NCBI RefSeq assembly: GCF_001039355.2
Contig: NW_019775291.1
Location: 61,537-114,426, forward strand
Direction of reading: 5' to 3'
Length of the DNA stretch: 52,890 bases
Origin: Lingula anatina
Taxonomy: Eukaryota; Brachiopoda; Lingulata; Lingulida; Lingulidae
A program made the position numbers and the translations under genes. The notes under the pieces were generated by a model. The model did not search any database. It saw nothing but the letters and a program-made list of their open reading frames with translations, and was not told where the DNA came from. The stretch's first letter is position 1. Each line of letters begins with the position of its first letter. This document shows, piece after piece, positions 34,074-52,890 of this stretch.

Positions 34074-34211
34074 CAATAGTCCGAAGGTTCAATAGTCCGA
34101 AGGTTCATTGGTCCGAATATTCACTATAGAACCTTCGGACCAATGAACACTTGATTAAAAATCGATGAAAATGTTACCACTTTTCGGACCAATGAACCTT
34201 CGGACTATCGA
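34074..34211. mobile_element. MITE with nested inverted repeats, GTCCGAAGGTTCA family
   Basis: The left end has two tandem AATAGTCCGAAGGTTC units, then ATTGGTCCGAATATTC. The right end carries the inverse, TTCGGACCAATGAACC then TTCGGACTATCGAG. The ACTATAGAACCTTCGGACC block forms additional internal hairpins. It lies upstream of RDH copy 1. A decayed relative is at 1166-1336. Confidence 0.7.
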
Positions 34212-34690
34212 GACGCTCCCTTTTAACCCCACTGTGACAAGATTCCAGAGATTCGAACGCTTCGCGGTCAGACCACCGTGGGCGAGCCGTTCTCCCGACT
34301 CTGGCTCTTTTAATCACTGTCTAATAACAAAGTGATCTATTTAGAGAATTTTAATTAAGATCGATTTTCTTTTTGTTTCACGCAATATAAGACCGTTAAA
34401 TGCACAAAGTCTGCAGTTTTATTGAGGAAAAACGAGGTCGGCCTAGAAACGTGGTAAAAATTTTTATTTGTCAATATTCAAATTACTTAAAATCGATTAA
34501 TAATTATAACATCTTTATGATGGAGATGAGTAAATTTGACAATGATAACTTTTGAACTGCAATTCCATTTGTCAATTAGGTATGAGGCCATGCATGTGGT
34601 GTTGGCCCACCTGTGAATTATTTTTCCATTAAATAAGTTTTCTTTATTGATTTACTATGGAAGAGTCATTTATATCATTTATTTATTAAT

Positions 34691-34805
34691 TTCCCTTACG
34701 GAAAAGTCCTATAGGATCCTTTAAGATCCTACAGGATTTTATAAGAAATTGGCCCAATTTCCTATAGGATCTTATAGGATCCTATAGGACTTTTTCGTTA
34801 GGGAA
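34691..34805. mobile_element. 115-bp palindromic element with internal AGGATC repeats
   Basis: The arms TTCCCTTACGGAAAAGTCCT and AGGACTTTTTCGTTAGGGAA are inverse. Between them are several ATAGGATC/GATCCTAT units, so the RNA or single strand would form one long hairpin closed near GGCCC. Confidence 0.7.
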
Positions 34806-35281
34806 TTCTTTACTGATTCAACAATATTCTCTATTAATCTAAGATGATCATTTTTAGGTAGGCCTACGTTTCAGATACTGAAGTAGCTACCATGCAGTAT
34901 AAAATGTGTGAATTTTTTTTTCTTAATTAAAAATCAGCTGTCACCATTGATGGGACAATGAAATAAAATCAACAAAAATCATTTATCATGCCATAATGCA
35001 AGACTAAAACCATTAATATTATTCCAAATGAATTTAATGAACACATGTTTTCTAATATGCTGTACATTTGCCAAAAAGATGCAGGCTTTATATTATTTGT
35101 ATTTTGAAAATCATTCCTGTAATATGTGCAAAATATCTGCATTTATTTATTGTATCAAATTATATTGCTATCCAAAATAAAAATGTACCCATGTACAGTA
35201 TTGAATTCATTGATAACCCTGGTATTTTGTCTCTGTCCCACACAAAAAGCACAAAAATACATGAATCACATAACTGGATAG

Positions 35282-35870
35282 TATGGCATACCATTTGCTT
35301 CAAAAATTTGAAGCAGAAAATATATATCTAAAGATAATCATTTGTGTTTATTAGTATTATTATTCATTTTGAAGCAAAAAAAAAAAAAAAATTATGTGAA
35401 AAAGATTTCATGCATTACAAAGGCTTTATATATTCATCAAAAAACAAAAAATATGACTTTGAAAATATTTTCATGCATTTAATAAGTTGAAGATTTTGGA
35501 ATATAAATACTTGTTTTCAAATGTATATATAACCTTTCAAATAAAAAAAAATGTTGAATATAAATTTTGTTCGAATATTTTTTTTTTCAAATATAAAAAC
35601 TTTCTTGGTGACGTCAGCAAAATGTGTATACACAGAGCATGCGGAATCATTCGGGTGTACCCAATTACCGTCTACAACTGAGCACAACTGACCACTACCG
35701 TCCACAAGCACTAATTCCCGTCCACACAACAGTTCACAAGCAATAAATACCGTCCAAATGAATAATAATACTTATAAATACAAAATGAATAATAATATTT
35801 ATAAATACATATGATTATCTTTAGATATATATTTTTCGTTTCAAATTTTTGAAGCAAATGGCATGCCATA
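35282..35870. mobile_element. Foldback element with ~90-bp arms
   Basis: Left arm 35282-35373 begins TATGGCATACCATTTGCTTC. Right arm 35781-35870 ends with the inverse (GAAGCAAATGGCATGCCATA). The arms match through ATATATATCTAAAGATAATCAT. The interior includes two 27-bp tandem units (AATGAATAATAATA...ATAAATACA) and several 'ccgtccaca' motifs. No coding potential. Confidence 0.7.
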
Positions 35871-36035
35871 GGATAGATAGGTATTTTATTTATTCTGAAT
35901 GTGAGCAGAAGCAAAATAAACAAAGAAAACATTTCTTCACTTTCACTATATCAGCAAATGAAGCAGTCAAAATTACATTGGAGAGATATATTAATATATA
36001 TCACTTGTAAGCTAAAACTGATCTAAACTCCCTAG

Positions 36036-36155
36036 TTAGTGAATTTTGCCAGCTGTGAATGTGCAGTCACACAGAATATGTTCCAAAGTTTGTATGTTCT
36101 CGTGAATGCATGTACAATTTTCGTATGTGACCCTTGACCAGCGATCTTTTCCCCA
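36036..36155 (-). pseudogene. LINE C-terminal zinc-ribbon relic (40 codons)
   Basis: The minus-strand frame contains WGKDRWSRVTYENCTCIHEN, then a Leu-Glu-His and an ILCDC block before TAA at 36036-36038. The C-x-C...H...C-x-C pattern resembles the C-terminal end of non-LTR retrotransposon polyproteins. It is cut off upstream by a stop. Different subfamily from 28281-28916. Confidence 0.5.
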
Positions 36156-37715
36156 TCATATGGTCATGAGCTGACATGGCAGAATATGGTTGCTACCATT
36201 CATTCATGCTCTTTAAAGTCAGTGTATATGTGTGTGTGTGTCACTTATGCATATGCTGAAGGTAGGTTAGATTCGGTATATAATTCAGATATCTCTTTAT
36301 ACCTTGGCTTTCTTTATCCCAAATATACCCATGAAATATAGCACAGGTGCTGAACTTACTTATGGCCCAATTTGGAAAGCCTTTCAATGCACACTAAAAC
36401 CATTCCATTGAATTGGGCATATAATGGTAATAGCTCAATCATTTCAACCAGGAAAATTTTACAGATACTGCATTTTTTAAAAGTATAAATCTTAAAATTA
36501 GAATATTCCTGCTGAGTGGTAGCAACACAATTGAAAAGCAGACTATCTAATATCTCTATTCTATACAGTAAATGCTACTTAGAAATGTCTTTTGAATAAT
36601 TATGTATCTGAAAAATTGATAATTGTTCCTGGCTTAAATGATCGAGCCATTACCTTATTAGTAAGCTCAGCATCTGTGCTATATTTCCTATTCTATTAAT
36701 TATAAGAACAATCTAATCTCAAGAAAATAAAAAGCGTTTCCTACGGTGATACACAAGATGTTATTTATTATCAGTTAAAGGTAAAATTGTAAATATTAAA
36801 TAATTTAATCAACAACAAACTGAGGAGATAATTTGCAAAATGCATTAATTTGCAGTTGAACTGTACATAAAGCAAACTTGGAAAGCAAGAAATAAATAGC
36901 AATCTAACTATCCTGAGAGTGATAATTTTCAGAGCCACACATTTAATGGAAACATGTCTAAACAAATTTTTTAACAATACAACAAAAATTTAAACCTAAC
37001 AAAAATTTGTCTTACAAGCAATGGCTGCCAAAACATTTAAATAAAGTTCCTTATAAAAGGCCACATCGGTAATTTGTCATAGAGATATTAAAAGAGTATA
37101 ACATGTCTGACAGAAGTATAAAAATACTGGAAACATCTTGACTGTTAAAAAGGATTATACTTCAAAATCAAGGTTATCAAAAAGTTAACGAGGTCATTAC
37201 AAAAGAACCAGTATAGAAAACACAGTTTTAGAAAAATGTTCAATTTTTACAAGAATAATAGAGGTATTTCACAAAGGATGTAGGTATTGCCAAAATACAC
37301 TTAAGATATAAAAAATTAGGTCGAAAAGAGATCCATAAATATACTTCAAACAAATTCTCACAATCATTTCTTAAAATCATCACTGATAGATAAACACATT
37401 AACACTTTCTCAAACAAGAAATTGAAACATTAATATCTTTTTTCAAACAAAAGTAAGAATGTTATAAAATATTAATCATAAATCACTACTTGCATAATGG
37501 TAGGATTTGCATTATATATGCTTTCAATACTTTCAGATTAGGAGGATAAATGTTACCAATACAACCACAATAAAAATACCACAGTCACCTTTTATCAATT
37601 GAAAGTAAGAAACAACAATGCTGTAATACATTTCATTAGTCCTTGATTGTGTGAAAAAAAGAGATAATTTGAGCCCCATCTTTGCATCACTTGTTGTCTA
37701 AATAATTGTCCACTA

Positions 37716-40700
37716 CTACAAACCCACCAGCTTTTCACTGATTTCCCACAGTTTCTTTGCATCATCTTCATTCTGGGCACGTCTTGAAGGCTCCAATTCA
37801 GCACAATCCCTGAAATGATAAAAACATCCCTATTCTTTACAGTTAGTTTCAATACTCACGGTGTCTTTTCACAATATATAATCAGTTTATTTTCAGCAAA
37901 CTAAACTAAAAATTCAGTCAAATCCAAATGGCTGAAAGAAATGAGAAAACGCAATAATTTTTTCGTTGTCAATCATTTAAATAACTTTTTGTTTATAAGA
38001 CTTTTGCCTAAGATTATGTAAATCATGAGAATCCATTGTATCCAAATATACTGCTCTGGTCTGGTGATAAAATACAATATACATGTACGCATACTGTAAA
38101 TATAAATTTCAAACAGTAAGTATTGCAGTAAGTAATAATTATATAATGCATCATTTTGAATGAACTTATCATCTTTTGAAGAACAATACACCTTCAACCC
38201 AACAAATCTTTAAACCTTCAACAAGCACACAAATCAGATGTTAGAAAAAGAATTCATGTAAGTGAATACCATTCCTCCTGCAAATTTTACACTTGAGTTG
38301 ACAGACAGATGAGAAATGTGTATACATTCAGATTATTTCAAGATTATGACTTACGAATAATACTTTCCACTAATGCCATCTAACTCTTCTGCTACAGAGC
38401 AGTAAATAGATGTCTGAGCCCCTTGCTTAGGGGTTTTCAACAAAAGCCAAATAACTGGGAAGAGAAGATATTCAAAAATTGGATGGCTTAAGAAAAGGTG
38501 TCTGCCAAGCTCTGTTTTCACCGCACCAGGATGTACAGCATATGTACTAACTCCACATCCTAAAATGCAAGAAAAAGATAAGCTTAAAGATACATATGAA
38601 GTGAGAGTAAATACCCTGTAACATATATAAATCAGTTGTACCAGACTGTGCCAATATCATTTTTTCAGGATACAGTGTAACAAAGCTCTGTGGTATTTCT
38701 TTAAATTACACTATTTCAAGCACTATGGTGGCATATGGTTGGGTTTAGTGGCAACCAATTGGACAAAACTTGCTCAATGTGGAATATTCACAAACATAAC
38801 TTAATATGAATGAAACTCAAACAATTGATGATTGATTCATCATTGGCAGCACATAAAGGAAATATATGAAGAAAATATGCATCGATGGACAACAGTCTCT
38901 TTATATTCAAATACTGACATATTGAAAAAAAGGATTACTTTTCTAGGAAAAAGAAAGAAACTGTGCAATTTAAATAAGTAAAAAAATTTTATGTGATGAC
39001 CTTCCAATCTTCTGGCTAGTTCACGTGTAAATAGAATATTGGCAAGTTTGCTTTGGCCATAGGCTTTAACTGAGCTATAGCCCTTCTCTCCCATCAAATC
39101 AGCAAAGTTCATTTCCCCCATTTCATGTGCTCTGGATGCAACATTAACAATACGACTTGGAGCACTTGCTTTTATTCGATCCAGCAACAAATTGGTCAAC
39201 AAAAAGTGTCCTGGAAAACAGCAATCTTTAATAGGCCACTTAGAAAACAATGACTTAGCTAGAAAATAAAATCAAGTAAGCACATATACAGTAACACTGT
39301 TATGGAAGAGTATATTGGTAGTAAAATGGCAGGCTTGATGAAATAAAAATTTTAAAGGAAAGTTTTAATGCTAAGCACAAATAATTTATATTTTATAATG
39401 TATCTGTAACACAGGAAGTAAATTATTCATATGAATGGACTAAAGGGTATATACGGCACTACTACACTGCAGCACACTAACTAAAAACTCTTTATATTAT
39501 ATGGTGAACTATATGGAAAATTTGGCACGTATAAAATTAAACACAACAGTGCATCAAACTCACCTAAATGGTTGGTACCAAACTGCATTTCAAAGCCGTC
39601 CTCTGTTTTTGTGTATGGACACATCATAACCCCAGCATTGTTGATTAAAATATCTATCTTCTCTTCTTCTAAAAAATCATTAATATAATTTATCAGAAAT
39701 TTCATGTATATCTACTAACAAGGATAAAAAAATAAAATTTTATTAGATTGTAATATTGCCTGCTCCACATGAGCTAAAACCTATGTATTCTCCGCAGTCT
39801 CCAGTAGTAATTCCTTACTCTTCAGAATTTCTCCTTTGTATTACAGAAAGATTCTTGATTTTAGTAAAATCATTAAAATTTAAATGTTCTAAAATCTCAC
39901 AACAGTGTTTACAGTAATGGGCAAAATTGTCAATCCTTCAGGTACATGTACATACTTTTGAAATCATAAAAATTACTCAGTACTGCACAGAAAAGAACTG
40001 CTTTTACTGCATAGAAAAGAACTGTAGGGTAGCCTGCTTTTCAATTTCGTAGCTAGTACCACTCAATTAGAATGCTCTCATTTTAAGAAATTGTTACATT
40101 AACACATTACATACGGTATCAGTCTGTAAAATTCACAATATTCCCCACTGACAAGATGGAGTGATTATCGTAGTTTTTCTGCAATATATATGGTATCTTA
40201 GACTTGAGAAAAAATTCAGTTTAGCTGGTTTAGAAATGAAAATAAAGGTATAATGTCTCCCCCCCTTCCCCCGCCCCCAATAGATACAAACATGGTAATA
40301 AGTGATAAATTTCATAGACCTCACTTGTTCCTGGATTACATTTTTTCCATAATTTAAATTTTTATGTTCAGTACAAAATACAGTTTCTGAAAATTACCCA
40401 AGTGACCTTTCACAACTTTGCAATAATTTTTCTCTAATGAAACTTAGCAACTAAAAATGTCTGAATTTTTTGAAAATTCCCATATATATGTGTACATATA
40501 CAGCAACTAAACTATTTCTTACTCTTCAAAATTTCATCAGCACACTTCCTTACTGACTTCAGGCTTGCCAGGTCCAAATGATGCAGCACCACACTGTTAG
40601 GGCTCTCTGAAACATTGCTTACTTCTTCAAGAGCTTGTTGTCCTTTTTTCATATCCCGGCATGCAAGAATTACCCTAGCTCCTGAAAAAGTTCAATCTTA

Positions 40701-42303
40701 ATTGTAACTACTAGTCTATACCAATTGTTACAGGATGATGATAACTTATTACATCATAGCACTATTTGACTCATATCATAGATTTTCCCACCTGTTTTTT
40801 TTTCTTTGTCACGTGGGTCATGACAGCTGCCCGGGATGTATAAATTCACCAGTGCAGACCTAGTCAAGTGTCATTTCCTATCTAGATCTGTGGCACATGT
40901 GATAAGAGCTATATGTAATTTCAGGTCAAAATGAAGACTGAGATTCAAAGCCAAAAGCATAATCTGTTGTTATACGTACTTGGCTACGCATTTTAATTTA
41001 AAAACTTAACATTCATTTGTTTAAAATTGGGTTTTTTTAAAAAACAATATTACAGTGAAAGGATGTTGAAATTTGAAATGCTAAGAAAAGACTATTTTTA
41101 AATGTTACATGTAAATACAATTTTTTAAAATATTTTTTTCTAACATCAGAATTAATTCACAGATTTAACAACTTCAAAAAAAAAAAAAAAAAAACACCAA
41201 AAACAAGTCTTTCAAGCTACTCAAACAGTTACAATCAATATATGAAATATCATTACTAGTATTTGCACTTGGTACATGCATTGTTAAAGGCATGTGCATT
41301 TTCTTTTTTCTTCAAAATCAAGCTAATTTTATGACTGATTATCATTATGAGGCACAGTTCAAACATTTAAATTTCAAATTATGAATGCATGTGAAGTGGA
41401 GATTAATTGGCTTTAAAGGAAAAAAAGCACCAAAAACACCAATAATATCCACTTTGTCAAATACAGTGTATCATAATGGTATTATACCAATTACTTGTTC
41501 TGTGTGCCTCGGTTTGATAGAGACATTTCTATTCATAAGCTGTACAGAAACTCCATCTTTATTTCTTTTCATACAATACCTCTTTTGGCTAAGTCTATGG
41601 CAGTCTCCTTTCCAATCCCTGTGTTTGCTCCTGTGATCACCACTGTTTTCCCATCAAGCCTTGCTGTGCTTCGGCAAATGCCTCCACCTGTATAACATCT
41701 GTAATGGTTAATATCACCTGCTATTTATAACATTTCCAATGCAATAATTCATAAAAACCATGTCGCTATTCATTTCAGCATGAATGATGATGGCATCTAA
41801 AAATATTTACTTAGTAAATTTTGAATACCATGCAGCATGTACATATTAATACCAGTACATCAAGACATGATAATTATTTATACACAATATTTTAATCGTA
41901 CATACTGCTTAATTCCAGTGACATTATTTTTAGACATACCCACACACGAAAACCTCATGAAACAGCTAGGTCTTCCAAGCTCCAGATGACTGAGGGGCTA
42001 ATTTGTAATTCGCGCGGTAAAATTAAATGCTAGGTCACAGTCTTGCAACGTGCAATATGACCAAGATTTTAATCAGATATTAAAATATCTGAACATCAAG
42101 AATCTGGCACAGACAGGCTCAGAAGTAATACAGGGTTTAACTTTAAGAAATATAAACCCCGTATTCCATTGCCTTTGGTTTTTAACACTAATCATAGACT
42201 TCTATGCACTAATGTAAGACTAATGAAAAGTCACTTACTTTATTAAAAGCACTGCGGCAGCCCCTCCGCCTGCAATGCAAATAGGTATCAATGGCACGAC
42301 CAT
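37716..42303 (-). CDS. RDH: Retinol dehydrogenase 11/12-like (SDR), tandem copy 2
   Basis: Seven coding exons on the minus strand: 42239-42303, 41580-41698, 40523-40681, 39564-39668, 39001-39210, 38355-38559, 37716-37809. These give 318 residues. Exons 2-6 have exactly the same lengths and phases as RDH copy 1, and the proteins are closely similar, so the pair arose by tandem duplication. The short N-terminus ([14 protein letters not shown]...) is a membrane anchor. TGANTGIG is at 44-51, NNAG at 124-127, the catalytic Tyr/Lys in YGQSK at 200-204, and the Ser in NVAS near 175. The protein ends EISEKLVGL. Differences from copy 1 cluster at the N-terminus, around the [12 protein letters not shown] segment and the C-terminus. 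The start codon lies 342 bp from the divergent ZFYVE21 start. Confidence 0.94.
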
Positions 42304-51274
<8,971 letters not shown>

Positions 51275-52890
51275 GCTGTCCTATTTACTGTAGCTCACCA
51301 AAGACAGCAGCTATAATCCCTATGATCCCTTTTGTTTTTCCTGCCTTTTAACATATTCATCATTTGACAAGATGTGCCACATAAGACCTTTTCATATCAA
51401 ACAATGATACAGCTGTACGCTTTAAGAGGTCCTAGCATGCATCCCTATTACTCCATTTCACCAAATATCTACAAGTTTCCTTCCTGTTTTTTCACTTAGT
51501 TAAGGCCGGTGATAGGGTTAAATACGCTTAAAATCATGTTTTTGAGTTTTTTTTTTTGTGTTTATATTAATCAAAAAAGTATCTAACGTTGGATGTAATA
51601 ATTTTTATGAATTTGCATCGCAAAATGTGTCTTTTGATGAGTTTTTCAACCGACATGCGCCCCAGTCAGGCTGACAACTAAACCACGCCTCTATTACTAA
51701 GGGCCGTTGCCATGAGGGGGTCGGAGCACAGTTAATGAGTTATAAGCTGATTACGTGTGCGGTAATAGGTCATAAGTCTTACATCAGCTTAGCAGCGAAG
51801 AAGTCTAGCTAGTACACTATGGGGAAGAGAAACGTTCGTGTTAAAAGTCCATTTCCAGAGGAAAGAAAGAAAATTTTGAAAGAGAGTAGGGCCTATGCGT
51901 GGCGGTTGGGGAAAACCGGCCCTACTTGTTCAGTCGGATAACTGATTTCTGTATACCTAATAAATGGGTGAAAGAGTTAATCGAATCGCCTAAATTAATT
52001 GACAAATGAAAGAAAAATCGATAAATAAATTTAAAAAAACGCTAAAAAGGATACTTTTAGCCCAGCTCTTAATTTTTGCGATATATATAGGCGAGCGTAT
52101 CTGCGACACGTTACGAAACCTGAAATGATTGTTGGTCGCCGTTTGCAAAAGGTAAATCTAATGTTGACAAAATAAAATTTTATTCTCCAAGATATGATAT
52201 CATGGAGCTTGAGAGACACGCGAAAAATTGTGATGTGAATGGCCAAACGAGAGAAATCCAAGCAAGGGTTGACAGCATGATTAAAACAATAAAAATAAAA
52301 AAGCATGTTAGCGGCTTTGCATTTTGCGATGTTTGGAGAAAAACAATTTCAAAATCACTGATCAAGAAAGAGTTCAAAATGTATCCAAAAATGAAAATCA
52401 CAAAAAGACCCCGAAAATAGTCAAGACTAGCAGGTAAAAAGCAAATAGGGTCTAAGTGTCATGTGTGTAAAAATAAAATATTTATTCAAAAGCCTTCGCT
52501 CAGCCACTTTTACCGCTGAATCTTGTGCAGCTGAGCGTCTCCCCTTTATCTTAGCTGGCTTTTTGAGAGACTGCTCTGAAGTAATCACTGGATTTTTCCG
52601 TTGATCTGACGATTACCAAGTGTTGTGCAAAATAATCCTGCAGCGTTACCCGTCAAAAAACTCGTATTAACACAAGTGACGGACACTTGCTCTCGACACA
52701 GTTTTATCTGATCACTTTGCCGATAACAAAGAAGGAATCTCTCAGGTAAAATTACTCGATTGCCGAGGAAGAGCCATTGAAACGTTCAAATGCAACTTCA
52801 CACCTCTTAATTGCGGTTAAACGTAATCGCCTTTGTTAGCGCTTCCTTCTACATATCCTTGACACTCTACGGGGCATCACTAGGCTAGGG
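51275..52890. other. Terminal stretch without a supported gene
   Basis: After the ZFYVE21 stop I see no recognisable gene. A short plus-strand frame at 51819-51941 (MGKRNVRVKSPFPEERKKIL...) and another at 52202-52420 (Lys-rich) look faintly coding-like, as does a minus-strand frame near 52480-52610. None shows a known domain or splice context. They may be relics of one decayed transposon or the start of another gene. Confidence 0.35.

Larger units (their letters stand above)
34212..37715. other. Intergenic region between the two RDH genes
   Basis: About 3.5 kb between the start of RDH copy 1 and the stop of copy 2. It contains two palindromic elements and a LINE relic (listed separately) plus AT-rich sequence with no supported exon. 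The open frames in it (35068-35331, 35487-35681, 35711-35932, 36771-36977) are low complexity or lie in repeat arms. Confidence 0.55.

Overview
This is an intron-rich, AT-rich animal nuclear scaffold. GT-AG introns, non-coding 5' exons, dense short inverted-repeat transposons, microsatellites and frequent TACATGTA-type runs suggest a marine lophotrochozoan, most likely a mollusc such as a bivalve. That placement is an inference; nothing in the window proves it. No bacterial, organellar or viral genes are visible.

Layout. 1-1775: first coding exon of a minus-strand RMDN2/3-like tether protein, head to head with a complete three-exon GCHFR gene (2060-3832). 4394-19787: a small three-exon gene for a 106-residue single-pass membrane protein, spread over tandem near-identical blocks separated by N gaps. 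I read these blocks as alternative haplotypes placed in series by the assembler, not true gene duplication. 20350-26975: a gene-free stretch present twice, again split by a single N. One version carries a 214-bp MITE; the other carries a 1.7-kb element with terminal direct repeats and a hammerhead-ribozyme-like fold. 27000-29370: MITEs and a LINE relic. 29879-42303: two tandem seven-exon RDH11/12-type retinol dehydrogenase genes on the minus strand with identical intron phases. 42646-51274: ZFYVE21, divergent from the second RDH gene, with a complete ADP/ATP carrier gene nested antisense in its first intron. 51275-52890: no gene I can support.

Functional themes: cofactor and retinoid metabolism (GCHFR, two RDHs), mitochondrial exchange and contact sites (ADP/ATP carrier, RMDN-like), and endosomal phosphoinositide binding (ZFYVE21). 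The genes look like ordinary neighbours, not a pathway cluster, but two gene pairs probably share bidirectional promoters of about 0.3 kb.

The most unusual object is the element at 23083-24803. Its 326-bp direct repeats are offset by 1395 bp, and a type I hammerhead core sits exactly at the repeat junction. It also holds about a dozen short hairpins that share a GAGA-type loop while their stems differ in sequence but stay complementary. It looks like a retrozyme or non-autonomous Penelope-like element with an RNA-level structural code.
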